A DNA stretch of 64,000 bases, from NCBI GenBank assembly GCA_015680685.1, contig MNCI01027262.1, forward strand, positions 604,338 through 668,337, given 5' to 3'. Shown piece by piece: positions 22,197 to 33,930 of this stretch. The position numbers and the translations under genes were made by a program. Each line of letters opens with the position of its first letter. The first letter of the stretch is position 1. Under the pieces are notes generated by a model. The model did no database searches. It was not told where the DNA came from and worked only from the letters and a program-made list of their open reading frames with translations. This DNA comes from Gnetum montanum (Eukaryota; Streptophyta; Gnetopsida; Gnetales; Gnetaceae).

Positions 22197-24407
22197 ATGG
22201 CACCCAAGGCATGAACCATCACAACTAAGGGATAAGTGCCCACGCATGGGAAGGGGATGAGATGTGAAACCACCATAGCATGTAGAGGGCTCTCATGCAA
22301 CTGGGCCCTTCCGCGAAAGGCCTGACATAGAATCTATTCATCAGATTCCCAAATAGGAGATTCCCAAAGAGCAATCGCTCAGGGATGAGACTCCTGGGAT
22401 AGCACTGCAACTTGAGGTTACGCTGACCCAAGCCTACCTTGATGCTATCACGCTGCACAAGATGCAATGAATGGTCCTTCAAGAGCTAAATTTTGGACCA
22501 TTCCTTGAGAACATACCAAAAGAATTGAGGCTCCAACTACAGAACTTTGTGATGTGGCCAATCATCACAACCAGTGGTGAATGGTACTTAGGAGAAACTT
22601 ATCTCTTCTGGATGAATCGAAAACTAGGGTCTAGAGTAAGAATCAAAGACATTTATGTCTCTTACTCTTCAGAGGCAATAGCACAAGCTCTGGGGTTGCC
22701 TGAAACTGGCACAAATGTGGTGGAAATTCCAAAGTAGGCCAATCCAGAGGTAAAGCCGTAATGGACCAAACAGTGCTATGAGGTAGAGTGCAAGAAAACT
22801 GGCTCCTTGACCACAGTGGAGAGTGTGTACTCAAAGATCACGTCTTACTATTTGAACCCAATGGTAAGACCCAAAAAAATCATAGCCTTCTCCACTCATG
22901 CGTGTGCCACCTTGAGTGGGAAATTCCCAATGAGTCTTCCATAGCTGTTATTTTTGGAGATTTAAAAGAGGTTCACTAAGAACGAACATGTATGACGAGC
23001 TCTTCCCTTTCCCTACGTAATCCAAAAGTTTTGCAAACGAGCAAGGATAGCACGATATTCCAATGATGTAATCTAGCATGCCCCAATTACCTCGTAGTGA
23101 GAGACGATGAAAGATAAAGCTCCTACCTCCACACAGATAGAGGAGGAGCAGCAACCGCCTCCACCACCTACACAAAAAAAGTAGTTGGGCTCACAAATGA
23201 TAGCAGAATACATCTAGGAGATCCAAGAAATGCTCTTGATCCAACAAGAACAATCTAGCAGGACTGGTGGAGGAGAAGACCCTTTGGTCTATCACCCTAC
23301 CATGAGCCACCTAGAGCAAGTGGCTCAATTAATTAGCTTACTTGAAAGGTTAGGGTGAATATTCTCCACCACCCAAGCACAAGTTACAACCAGAATAGAT
23401 CCAAGCATCTGAGATGTATCAACCTCAACCCAACAGTTATTTCCTGAAATCTCAGGGAATGTTGCTACCTTCTTAGTATGCTTGGAAGATGGTGAAGAGG
23501 TGAAGGTCCTAGTGATGTAGCACTAGGGATAGGAAATTGTAGCCGAAGTGGATGCTAAGATAATTGTTATGGTTCTCAATGCACTGGCATCACCTATACC
23601 AAACATTCATGGACTACAAGATGTATAGGTTTCTACCGAAATTTCACGTAACAAGATTGATGTAGCCCAACATGAAGAGTTGTTGGACCGACTGGTGGGA
23701 ACTAGGAAACCACTTTCGAATGTCTTCGACCTTCCAAACAACATTACTACAATCCAATCAGAGCTACTCTCGGCAAGGGGTAAGAGCCTCATTTTGGAAA
23801 GGTAACTTGAAGCTTCTTAAGTTGCTTATCAGTGGTTGGAAGTTGAGGTAGCCCACTTAAGAGCCCAGCTTGCCGATCCAGCCATCCTCAACCACAAAAT
23901 CACCAGAGATGAAGCTTTTCAATAGCTTCAACTTAAACATTTGGTCGTTGAGGATGTGCGAGAGATGGTGATCTTTGACAAGTCCATGGTAGATGCCCGA
24001 GCACATCGCTTAGTCAAGGACTTGGTGGAGGTTCACTAGGAGAACATGCGACTGACCACGAAGGTTCATCGCCTGGGTAATGTTGGTGCAGAGAACGAAC
24101 ATAGGAAAAATTTCATCCACCAATAGTAGGAGGAGCTAGCCAAGATGAATGTTAACATAAGAAGGTTGGCTACTAAAAATTGAAATCCATCAATGGAGGA
24201 CATTTGGGCATTGCATCAGAAGTCAGCAATTGAAATTTTTGCTTGGAAGAATGAGGTCCTAAAATTTGAAAAAGTCAAAAATCATTATAGGGACCAAGTC
24301 GGATTGCAGAAGGAGGTAAATGAGAAGCACATTCAAGTCACCAAAGCTAAGATGAACCAAGTGCTCCAGCAGCTTTGAGAGGGTGGTGGTGTATGACAAT
24401 CTAAATT
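22197..24407 (+). pseudogene. Element A downstream ORF, left part: transposon-type N-terminal region and coiled coil
   Basis: ATG 22197 (MAPKA) follows TTTGATTGTAG, which looks like a 3' splice site. The longest clean piece (22471-22737) reads VLQELNFGPFLENIP and IYVSYSSEAIAQALGLPETG, a pattern seen in plant retrotransposon proteins of the putative plant transposon (Transposase_32-like) type. After 23600 come charged heptad-like stretches (HEELLDRLVGTRKPL; FEKVKNHYRDQVGLQKEVN) suggesting coiled coil. The piece lies after pol, where Athila elements may carry an extra ORF. Many stops are present. Element F interrupts it at about 24407. Family assignment is tentative. Confidence 0.5.
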
Positions 24408-24940
24408 CGTAGTTATTGAATTTGGGATAGCTTTATTGCTAAGTGTTTACTCATATCATTTTACATTGTTTAAATATTTGATATCTTTACACAAATCTAC
24501 TTTCTTTTTCTCTTATCTCTATTTTTCATTGAATCTCACTCTATTTCTAGTTTTCTTGTGGAACTTTTTCTTTCTCTAGGAAAAATTAGAAGTAGATTTG
24601 TAGAGTTGTGCTCAATTGTTTTTGCAAAATTTTATTTGTTACAAGTAGGTATTATAAGGACCACATAGACTAGGCAATTGAAAAAAATAGGAACTCTCAA
24701 CAACTCACAGTACTTGGCAAAGTTGGTTGAATCTCTTTAAGATAAGTCATTTGTAGTTTACACTCAACGCAATTGTTTCATTTTTCACAATCACACATCG
24801 TAATAGCACACATGCATACTCACATTAACTACTAAGTCTATTTGGAGGTATCTGGGCCTTGGTATTGCCAAAGACCAACAAGCACCTAAATCCTGTTCAA
24901 GGACACTCGTTGGCGATCGCGTCCAAAACGATTGCCAACA
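24408..24940 (+). repeat. Element F 5' LTR, 3'-terminal fragment
   Basis: High identity by eye to 30826-31356 (TTGAATTTGGGATAGCTTT through CCAACA). The upstream 3.1 kb present in the 3' LTR is missing here. Confidence 0.85.
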
Positions 24941-24946
24941 GTTCTT

Positions 24947-24965
24947 TTGGTGCTAGAAGGAGGGC
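24947..24965 (+). other. Element F primer-binding site, tRNA-Asn type
   Basis: TTGGTGCTAGAAGGAGGGC differs by one C-to-T from the B site. Confidence 0.75.
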
Positions 24966-25065
24966 TGAAAATTTAGCCTCTAAGTTCATAAGCCTTATAA
25001 TTTTAGCACATCAACAATTCTTTGTTACTATAAAGGCTTAAGAAATTAGATACTATTTTCAGTTC

Positions 25066-27594
25066 ATGATGAAGAAGATTGATAGTTTGGAAAATTCAAA
25101 AGTTTCAAAGGATATTCTTGATTCTAGGACTGATTCTTCATCAAAAGAAGAACAAAAGAAATTTTTTGAATTGGAAACAAGTAGTGGAGTGAAAACTAGA
25201 AGATCAAGAAGATCACCCATTATATCTGGTTTATCGATTCATAAGAGAAGATCTAGAAATTCTAAGAGTTCAATTATCCAAAGGAATAGGATGGAAAATC
25301 CTAGGCAAAGAGTTACACCATTAGGATTTCAAAATTACAATGATATTCCTAAGGTAGTTTACAAATATTTTCCTAAGCCTTTCATTCTTCGAAAAACTTA
25401 TTTAGCTAAAGAATATATTCACATGTTTGAGTTAGCTTTAGCTCATGCAAATATTCAAGATCAAGCTCAAGCTTGTAGGTTGTTTGTATCAAATCTAAAA
25501 GATATGGCTCAGATTTGGTATTTGAACTTACCAAGTAATACTATTACAAGTTGGGATGACATGAAGAATCTTTTCTTGGCCCAGTTTGGTAATCAATTAG
25601 ATCAACAACAACTATACTATGGGCTAATACAAGCTAAGCAAGGAGTTAAAGAGTCAATTAGAGATTTTAACATCAAGTTTCAACGAATTTGTGAACTCTT
25701 TCGAAGACAATATAGACCATAAGAAGAAATGCTTAAAGAAACTAATCTTAAGGCTATCAACTCCAACACTTCAATTTAGTTAAGGAGAACTCCAAACTTA
25801 ACTACACTAAATGACTACTTTAGTGAAGCTATACAATTAGAAAAACAGTTGAACTTGAATCCTAAAGAAAATATTGCAATTCAAAAAAGGGAAGAAAGAG
25901 ATATGATTCCTAGGCAAGATTTTGCTCAATTTAAAGCTTTACCAGGTCCATCTTATGTTAAGATAGAGCAAGAACATAAAAGAGTAGAATCTAGAAAAGG
26001 ACAATTAATGGGAGATATGTCTAACAAAATAGTGAAGCTTGAAAAAGCTTTCGCAAGAGTTAATATCAAGGAAGAAAGGAAAAATAGAAAGCATAAACAT
26101 CAAGACACTAAGCTAGCAGAAGATGAGGATGAAAGTGACCTTATTGTGTCCATCTTTCTTGATATTGAATCTGATAATGAGTTATTTAGTGTTCATTATG
26201 CAAGTAAATCTTCTACCAATGGATCTAGTGATACTTCTTCTTTATCAAGTTCTGAGGAAGATATGTCTTCAGATGAAGAATGTAATAATAATGAGGAAAA
26301 TGGATATAGCATCCGATCAAAGGAAAGACTAACTACTTCTAGACCCCCAAATGTTATTACTAATCCATCTACTAAGAGAAAAGATTTTCAGGCAAATAGA
26401 AGAGATAAGAATAAAGGTAAAGACAATCAAGTAGATCAAAGCACTAAAAATTAGTCTTTTCATAAATGGATAAGGAAACCAAGATTTATTGGTCATGGAG
26501 AGTATGATTTGATTAAAGACCTTAAACATGTCAAGGCCAATATTAGCTTTTATCAGTTGCTTCAAATAGGAGATCAATAAAGAAAGGCTTTAAAGTTCAT
26601 TAAAGGTAAAAGGAAAGTTAGAGAATCAGAGTTAAGTTATGTGTCTAATAATGATGAGAAATTAAAGACCTCATATGATAAGGAAGCTCCTCCTTTTCTT
26701 TTGACAAGAAAATTAAAGGATAAATATTAACACAATTGTTTGGTTGATTCTGGAGCTACGTCTACTATAATGTCATTGTCTATATGTAAGAAACTTGGTT
26801 TGATTCCTAAAAAATCAGATAGAAAGATTATTTAAGTGGATAAAAGTAGAGTGAAGATTGTGGATCAATTGCCAAATGTCTTATTGGAAATTTCTTCTGA
26901 ATCCCGCGTCAGAAGTAGAGTAACCATTCAAGTAGCAGATATACAAGATTCGCATAGTCTCTTATTGAGTAGAAGTTGAAGCAAGACTTTCTCAGGTTAC
27001 ATATCAATAGATTATTCTCACATGTGGCTACCTTGGAAAGGAGAACCAAATTAGATATATATCTATAGTGAACCTTTGATGATTGATAACATTACTTCAA
27101 ATGGAAAAAGTAAAATGGTTGAAAAAGGAGGTGTTGAAAATAAAATTTGTACACTCCAAGAAAATTATAGTTCTGAGAAAGAACCAGTCAATGAAGATTC
27201 TTGGGAAGAAGCCTTTGTCTCCCAAGAATAAGAAGAAGGACCCAAGTGGGAAGAAAAAAGGAATTCATCTGAGAAAGAAGATGAGATGATTACTGAAGAA
27301 AAAGCTCAAGAAGATCAAGTTGAAAACTCCAGCAAGCAAAAAAATAATACAGAGATTGCATATGGGAAAGTTAGAGATATGAGAATTCCTACCAGAGTAA
27401 TCCTCACCATTCTCTTCCCATCTCAAGAATAGTCCGTGAATAAAGGACTTGATAATGTATAGTTTGTTATTTTTGTTAGGAATGAGGTTTTTATACCACA
27501 AAACCTTATGTTTGATAGAAATTTTCCTCCAAAAAGATTTATCTTTTTAGCTGTAAAAAGTTCAATAAAAGCTTCAAGTACAGTTCAGTTTTAA
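25066..27594 (+). pseudogene. gag-pro: Element F gag-protease ORF
   Basis: One frame runs from ATG 25066 (MMKKIDSLEN) to about 27594 with isolated stops (25720, 26452, 26578, 26728, 26833 and others). The gag domain at 25320-25720 has FPKPFILRKTY, IWYLNLPSNTITSWDD and LFLAQFGNQL. An acidic, Ser-rich linker with KNRKHKH and SSEEDMSSDEE follows. Protease shows CLVDSGATSTIMS at 26737-26775, an active-site DSG. Codons are much more AT-rich than in B or D. No RT, RNase H or integrase follows, so replication would need enzymes in trans. Confidence 0.8.
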
Positions 27595-27627
27595 AATGGG
27601 GCTTGCATAAATTACTTTAAGCCTTTT

Positions 27628-27641
27628 AAAGGGGGCAGAAA
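27628..27641 (+). other. Element F polypurine tract
   Basis: AAAGGGGGCAGAAA directly precedes TGTTGG, the inferred 3' LTR start. Confidence 0.65.
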
Positions 27642-27859
27642 TGTTGGTACATTTTGGTCATTTCATGGAACAGGTGGACTTATTTGAGAATGGTGAGCTA
27701 CATAATCCAAATGAATTGAAACTGTTCAAGGAGGATTATGCTCTTTCCCATGAAGAATTCTGCAACAGTTAACTAACCATGAAGTTGGAATGGCATATGC
27801 TAGATATTGTAGCTACATTTACAAGGAATTATCCATATTGATGTCATGAGCATAAATTG

Positions 27860-28540
27860 CCTATTTTTGATTCAACGCAGTCTCGTGACTTTCGTAAAAT
27901 TTTCCAAGGGATGATAAATGACTTAAAATCATAAGGAGCCTTGCCTAGGAGCAACTCAAGAGTGTCCTTGCTTGAAACATGCTATGGGCATAGGTTTGTT
28001 GAACTATTATGGCAACTTTCAGCCCATGCCCTACGTGAAGTTCATAAACGTACATTTACGGCTGATGCTACTTGTAATCCACTTCCAGCCTCATTAACAT
28101 ACATGGTAAATTAGAATACACATGCTTCTACACTACTCATGGTGAAAAAGGCTAAGATAGCTCTTGAATGAAGACATTTCTTAGAAAAATGCATCTATGA
28201 CTATTCAAAGGGAAGCAATGTGGTCTAATTTAGCACATGACATGACTGCTGAGTATCGTGCTCTATGTACTGAAGAGGCCTATCTGTAGTAAGATTTGGA
28301 TAAACTTCAAGAGTACAAGGATTTCAAATCTAAAATGGGTGATGATATTGAAATACAATGTGGCAAAGATCCTTCATTGCATCAGAAATTTATATTCGTT
28401 CAAAAAGCAACACATCTTTGGAACTACCTATTGATGCATACAGATCAGCACAAGAGAATTGCAGTGTGGTGTTCATGATCTTCTCTAGATTGGCATTGAA
28501 GATTCAGACTCCTAAATATTATTACCAGTGACTCTCAATT
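27860..28540 (+). pseudogene. AUG6: Retrocopy fragment of augmin subunit 6 (HAUS6-like)
   Basis: The translation matches the recalled N-terminal third of plant AUG6: [67 protein letters not shown], then after a frameshift [38 protein letters not shown] and, more weakly, GVHDLL. AUG6 belongs to the eight-subunit augmin complex that recruits gamma-tubulin to microtubules. I see no intron in this 680-bp stretch, so an mRNA origin is likely. Stops (for example in LKS-stop-GALP) and frameshifts (near 28185) make it a pseudogene. It lies in the U3 part of the F LTR. Confidence 0.82.
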
Positions 28541-29700
28541 TTGGGAGATTATGGAAGGATTTGAATCCTGGGCTTCTACCGAGAGGCACTTACAAATGAC
28601 TCTAATTCATCAAGAGTAAGAGCAGTTTTAGGATTAGGTTCCACGTTGGGACATATTCATGTTGCCATTGTTAGAGAGATGTAGGGTATGCCAATTTCCA
28701 CTTTCTGTATGGGTGCATGGCTACTTCTAGATTCATGAATCCCAACAATAAGAATAGCATAATACCAAATATCTTTTTCACACATCTTCATCATCAAATT
28801 TGCTGTAGGTATCTCACTTTAAGAGCAGCTTCTTTTGCATCGCTTGTCTACAAATATGCACCCTTGTAAATCTGATCTAAGACCCATTATTTCGTCTCAT
28901 GTCCATTTCAATCTCAAATCGTAGAATCCGCCTCGAAATCTAGCCTACGGTGTTGTGAGGGTTTTGAAAAGAAATCTGCATGATGCCGCATTTTGCTAGA
29001 TAGACCAGTAGCACCTATCATTCTTGACCGATGGCACAATCCTCTTCCTGCACCGGTGTTGTGAGCTGACAAAGTTCAAGATTGGCACGGTGACCAAAAA
29101 AATGTTGCGGGCGGTGCTGGAGGTGAAATCCCAAAAATATTGCAAAATGAGGCTCTGCGGCCAGCCATTTTTGTTAGGGTTAGGGTTGATCCATTTGTCG
29201 ACGTGCGACCTTGCAGGGATGTGCTTGCTAAGAAGGATCCGAAGTTGAAGTCACCAAAACTTGCGCCAAAGAAAACCCTCGTCAAGTCAATGACTGCGTC
29301 ATATGCTCTGCTACTGTTTTGAAGATAGCAAAAGGCTACCGTTAGCATATCCCATGAGAGAAGTCTCGATTTAATCGATGTCATTATTAGGCAAAAAGAG
29401 AAGTGACGCTATGGTTTCTGAAAGAGCATCCACGAAAGTTTTGGTTCAGTTGTAAAATTAGGCCTCTTAATTATTTGGGTTTTGCATTGAGGATGGCATT
29501 CAAAATTCAACATGCTGGAATTGCCCAAAAGAAAAGAAAAAAATTTAGTAGCAACAAACGTGGCTATGTTGAGTAGATGTTAATTTCTACAAGGATGCAT
29601 CGAGAATGATAAATATTGACTGCATGGCCTGGAACTTGGAGCCATTACTTGGTTCTGCACACCCTTGTTTCTTAACTAGATTTTGTACATGGCAAGGTTT
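28541..29700. other. Unassigned sequence in the F LTR with a GC-richer island
   Basis: About 29030-29330 is clearly more GC-rich than its AT-rich surroundings and has a 60-codon open stretch (29140-29322, ILQNEALRP...KLAPKKTLVKSM in frame). It could be another captured host fragment. I do not recognise it. Confidence 0.35.
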
Positions 29701-29859
29701 CTAACAAATAGTTTTTTATAGTTAAAAAATATTATGATTTAAGAAAAAAGGGGACATTTGGCTATTATCCCTTTTATTCCTATGAAATTTGTAACTTCCT
29801 ATGATAGTTACAACTATGATATTTGTAGCTAATTTTAATTTTGATTACCATGAAGACAC

Positions 29860-30120
29860 TTGGCCACCATAGCTTTTATACAAAGGCCACTTGTCAACTA
29901 CAACTTGTTTATCTCCATGGTGACCACTTGGTGACTGAAGGGCCACTTGGAAACTAAATGGGACACTTGTCAGCTGCAGCTTTTTTATCTCTATGGTGGT
30001 TACAACCACCCAAAATTTTTGTAACTTACCTAACTTGTTGGGCAAGTAATCTCCTAACTTGTTGGGCAAGTAAGATCTTTTAACTTGTTGGGAAAATTAT
30101 AACTTCCTTACTTTGGAGAG
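29860..30120. repeat. Short direct repeats upstream of the F TATA box
   Basis: TAACTTGTTGGGCAAGTAA occurs nearly identically near 30028 and 30056 with a partial third copy near 30079. CCACTTGG/CACTTGTCARCTRCARCTT units recur at 29885-29990. These could be enhancer-like repeats of the LTR. Confidence 0.55.
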
Positions 30121-30165
30121 AAGTTAGCGAAGATATTTTGAAATATGTAACTACCTTTTGAACCC

Positions 30166-30174
30166 TATAAAAAG
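30166..30174 (+). promoter_or_regulatory. TATA box of the element F LTR
   Basis: TATAAAAAG in the context ACCCTATAAAAAGGCTTCAG, typical of a plant LTR promoter. Confidence 0.65.
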
Positions 30175-31356
30175 GCTTCAGGGGTAAGAAGAAAAACATC
30201 ACACACTTGACCACACTTGGGGTCACACATTGTGAAAGATTTCTTGTAAGATGACTTGCTAAAGAAAAGATTTCAACCTCTTTGTCATAGTCCTATGAGT
30301 TATGTTTTATTTTTATTTTTTTAAATTTGTTTAGCTAGTGATTTAGATAGTATCATCCTTGGCAAGTAATTTTGGGATTTTGAGATTGCTCTTATTGTTC
30401 TTGTTGCACAATAGAAATTTCTATTAAAACTTTCCATAGAAGCACTTGTGTTTAAAATCCTTAAGAGCATTTTAGTAGTGAATTTTATTATTGTGCAATG
30501 TATAAGAACCGCTATTGAGATTTTTGTAAGAGAGCCTCTGCATGTAGTCAAGCTGTTGAACAATTCAATAGTCAAGAGGGTTCAGAAAATCTTTGGTATT
30601 TTGATGGGACTAGAATAGCTTTTTTTATCTTTAAAGTGAATCTCCATGGTATTTCAATCAGAAATTATCAAGTATTTTAAAGGTTCTATGAATGCAATTG
30701 TTGACATCCATTATCTAGCCAAAATGGAGTCTTGTACATGATAGTTTACGTAGCAATTTTTTGGTAGCATAGTAGGATTGTCTTGAAGAAATTGCTTATT
30801 TGAGCCTTGGAAGTTTGAACAATTTGTAGTTCTTGAATTTGGGATAGCTTTATTGTGAAGTGTTTACTCGTATCATTTTACCTTATTTAAATATCTGAGA
30901 TCTTTACACAAATCTGCCCTCTTTTTCTCTTATCTCTAATTTCCATTAAATCTCGCTCTATTTCTAGTTTTCTTGCGGAAATTTTCTTTCTATAGGGAAA
31001 ATTAGAAGTAGATTCGCAGAGTTGTGCTCAAATGTTTTTACAAAATTTTATTTGTTACAAGTACATATTATAAGGACCACATAGACTAGGCAATTGAACA
31101 AAATAGGAACTCTCAACAACTCACAGTACTTGGTAAAGTTGGTTGAATCTATTTAAGATAAGTCATTTGTAGTTTACACCCAATGCAATCGTTTCATTTT
31201 TCACAATTGCATACTACAATAGCAGACACACATACTCACATTAACTACTGAGTCTATTTGGAGATATCTGGGCCTTGGTGTTGCTAGGGACCAACAAGCA
31301 CCTAAATCCTATTCGAGGACACTCATTGGCGGTCGCGTCCCAAATGGTCACCAACA

Positions 31357-31870
31357 TCTGGAGACCGTGGTCAGAATTGGAAAAACAAGTGGCTGCCTCG
31401 TATTCCCTATACGAGGGGGAGTTCCAAGCGCACAAGGCAATAAAACAAAAGCTGGTAATAGCAAACGCAAAACTCAAGGTCCTTCACACAAGCTTTGAAG
31501 GACAACGTACAGTCCCAGAGGACCTGGGCCATAGAATGAATGACTACCAGCAGCTGTAGGCATCAATCCAAGCATTCAACATCGAACATAACCAGTTCGC
31601 AGCTTGGTTTGTCAACCTAAAAGAACTCCTTCTAGCACTGCCATGCCCTTGGGAGGTTCCAGTTCCAGCACACATTGGAGAAGCTTCCTGGACAGTGAAT
31701 GATCCCAAAAAAAAAAGAAGAAAAATGAGGGCTCTCTTGGAGGCTTTCTAGCTACCTCTAGAAGTTGCAACTGCCATGGGACAACTATCATCCATGCCAC
31801 CATGAATGCATGGGCCAGAGGCTAGAGAAGGTCTATCAGAACCATCCTCCCTGGGGACGGTGTGATCTTC
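31357..31870 (+). pseudogene. Element A downstream ORF, right part (coiled coil)
   Basis: Right of F, the reading WRPWSELEKQVAASYSLYEG, KQKLVIANAKLKVLHTSF and MNDYQQLQ-like stretches continue the charged helical character of the left part and end about 50 bases before the A 3' LTR. One stop (31557) and later ones break it. The function is unknown. Confidence 0.5.
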
Positions 31871-31923
31871 TCTAGCAATTTTGTGCATCATCCTACATAG
31901 TAGAGGCCCCTAGACCAGCAAGG

Positions 31924-33013
31924 TGTTCAATTTTCTCTTTGAACACCACCATTTTTGTAATTTGTCCTCCTCTATAACTTGTGCACTTGGTCAAATTCAT
32001 GTTGTGTCATGTGTGTGTCATATATGTGTTTAAGTATGTGTGTTGTAAATAAGAATCCATACCTTCCAAATTGTAAAGTAACTTGAGGACGCATTTTTTC
32101 TCAGTCATGGGGGTATGATGAAATGTCATTAAGTCAATGCGTTGACTGGGCCATGTATACGGGGCTGCGTCAATGTAGGCCCATCGACATAGCCTTCCTG
32201 CATCAAAGTGGCCCCATTTACACAGCCGCCTATCTCGGCCTAAAAATAAGAGGGCCTTCCACCTCATTTAGGCACCTTTTAGTTAGTTGTAGTGAAGCTC
32301 TTGCAGTTTGTTCCCATAGGAGATAGAATATTTTCCAAGTGCCTACAACAGGTGTAAGAAAAGTGATTAGCTCTTTGTTTGAGCGTTGATGTATCTGAGC
32401 CCATTGGTGTGACGGCAATAAAGACGAACTATTCAAGCATTCCTTGTAGCATTTGGACTTAGCTATTTTATGCATTCAATAGTTTAATGTTTTTATGCTT
32501 TATTAGTTACATGTTAATTACTTAAGTTTTCGTTATTATAATTTCCATCGCTATTGTTCATTCGTAGTTCTTAAAGGCCATAAGTATGACCATCTCGAAC
32601 ATAACTCAAACACTTGGTAAACCCGGTGATGCTTAATGTCTGGTAACCCAAAAGTGTTAGGAGATGCTTAGAACATGCTCAAAAGATGGGACCGGATACT
32701 TATGTTAGGAATAGTTAAGATTTAGATTAAGATAATCTTAGATTAATTAATATTCTAGCCTTACTTTCCAAGATAATTAGCCGCTAAAAAGATAATTAAA
32801 AAGCTATAAAAATTATTAGCCTTAGTCTCACTTAACCATCATAAACAGAACCTCAAAAGTGAGATTAGAATGACAACGACCGTTATAACCCAAGATTTCA
32901 CTAGTTAGAGTCTGGTGTATGTTAAGTTCTTACAGTCTGTGGATTTCGACCGAGTCACACGTGAACACTCATGATTCATATGGTTGGGCATAAGGGTATC
33001 TAGCCGCTCATCA
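31924..33013 (+). repeat. Element A 3' LTR
   Basis: It begins TGTTCAATTTTCTCTTTGAA and ends GCCGCTCATCA. It is homologous along its length to 35346-36180 (C) and to the reverse complement of 43308-44260 (E): shared AGTCATGGGGGTATGATG near 32105, a TATA-like CTAAAAATAAGAGG near 32240, and GGATACTTATGTTAGG near 32693. The following five bases are ATGAC, the expected TSD, whose partner lies outside the window. Confidence 0.8.
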
Positions 33014-33930
33014 ATGACCCTTAATTTTTTTAGGTTCTTCTCAATCCATTTTCCTAAAATCTAATGCCCTAAGAGAATGTGCTCTTGGATCATCAAGTGG
33101 CTTCTTTGCTAGTTCAACCATAGGTTCATCCCTATACATCATTGCAAGACCTACTCAAGATGGTCTAATGCTTGCTCAAAGTTGGTACCATAGGTGGAGA
33201 AGTCATCCATGAAGACTTCTACACCACTACCAATTTGCTACTAAAAAGCACTAAGTATTAGATGTTGAAAGGTTGTAGGAGTATTACAAAGTTCAAAGAT
33301 AATCTTTTCATATGTAAAAATCCCCCAGGAACTCATAAACACTAGCTTGTCTTGACCTTCTAATGCAATTTAAATTTGGTGATGGTCACTATAATCATCC
33401 AAAAAACTATAATAATTGTGTCTTGTAATTGCATCTAGTACCTGGTCCAAAAATGATAATGGAAAATGATCTTTAAATGTAGCCATGTCTAATAGTATGA
33501 AATCTATGCAGATTCTTCATTTTCCTTCTTTTTAGGTATAATAATGAGTGGACTTAACCACTCACTATCTACTATAAGATAAATGAATCCTACCTTAATA
33601 ATTTATTCAACTTCATCTTTAATAACTTGCTTAAGCTTTGAATTCAATCTCATTTGCGGTTGTCTCCTTAACTGCATAGAGAGGTTTCTATAAATCCAAA
33701 GTTGGTATATTTATGAATCTATTTTGGTTAACTCATTATATGATGAGGAAAATGCTATTGATCATTTCTTTACAAATGTTAGCAACTTCCTTTTCTATTC
33801 TTTGGTGAGATAGACATTAATAATTACCAGCTTACCATTATTAACAAAAACATATTTCAATGTTTCCAATAAAGTCTTGAGTTCAATGGGATCCTATTTG
33901 AAATGATCTAGAATTTCTAACTCTCCCCAA
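33014..33930 (-). pseudogene. pol: Element H reverse transcriptase (minus strand), truncated
   Basis: The reverse complement reads ELEILEHFK, then LNSKLKQVIKDEVE, SEWLSPLIIIPKK, an FMDDFS-like box at about 33196-33216 (VFMDDFSTYGTNFEQALDHLE in pieces), and SHLMIQEHILLGH up to the junction with the A LTR at 33013. It is Athila-like and close to C. Stops and frameshifts are frequent. Confidence 0.8.

Larger units (their letters stand above)
24408..31356 (+). mobile_element. Element F: gag-protease-only LTR element with a long 3' LTR and truncated 5' LTR
   Basis: A 533-bp sequence at 24408-24940 repeats at 30826-31356, both ending CCAACA. The left copy is followed by a tRNA-Asn primer site. A purine tract then TGTTGG at 27642 mark the start of the 3' LTR, and TGTTGG...CCAACA form matching ends. 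The 3' LTR is thus 3.7 kb and the 5' copy has lost its first 3.1 kb. Inside are only gag and protease, with no RT or integrase, as in TR-GAG non-autonomous elements. It lies inside the downstream ORF of A. No clear TSD is seen because the left end is lost. Confidence 0.7.
27642..31356 (+). repeat. Element F 3' LTR, 3.7 kb, containing host-derived sequence
   Basis: TGTTGG...CCAACA ends, a polypurine tract before it and a TATA box (30166-30174) inside support this span. Only the last 531 bp are matched in the 5' LTR because that copy is truncated. The segment before the TATA box carries the AUG6 fragment and other non-element sequence. Confidence 0.6.
1..33013 (+). mobile_element. Element A: Athila-like Ty3/gypsy retrotransposon, 5' end outside window, interrupted by B and F
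   Basis: Pol fragments in plus orientation (RT, RNase H, integrase at 1-2284 and 19423-20090), a post-pol region (20100-22196), a downstream ORF with coiled-coil character (22197-24407 and 31357-31870) and a terminal LTR (31924-33013) lie in the expected order once elements B and F are removed. The RT has FMDD in place of YVDD and a conserved block before RT (about 117-290) as in Athila relatives. The left end and 5' LTR are outside the window. Assignment to the Athila group is by recalled family sequence; that the pieces are one element is inferred from order, orientation and a parallel order in elements C and E. Confidence 0.75.

Noticed and set aside
25066-27594. Element F as an endogenous pararetrovirus
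   Set aside because: It has LTRs, a primer site and polypurine tract, no movement protein and no RT; the gag-protease layout fits an LTR retrotransposon.
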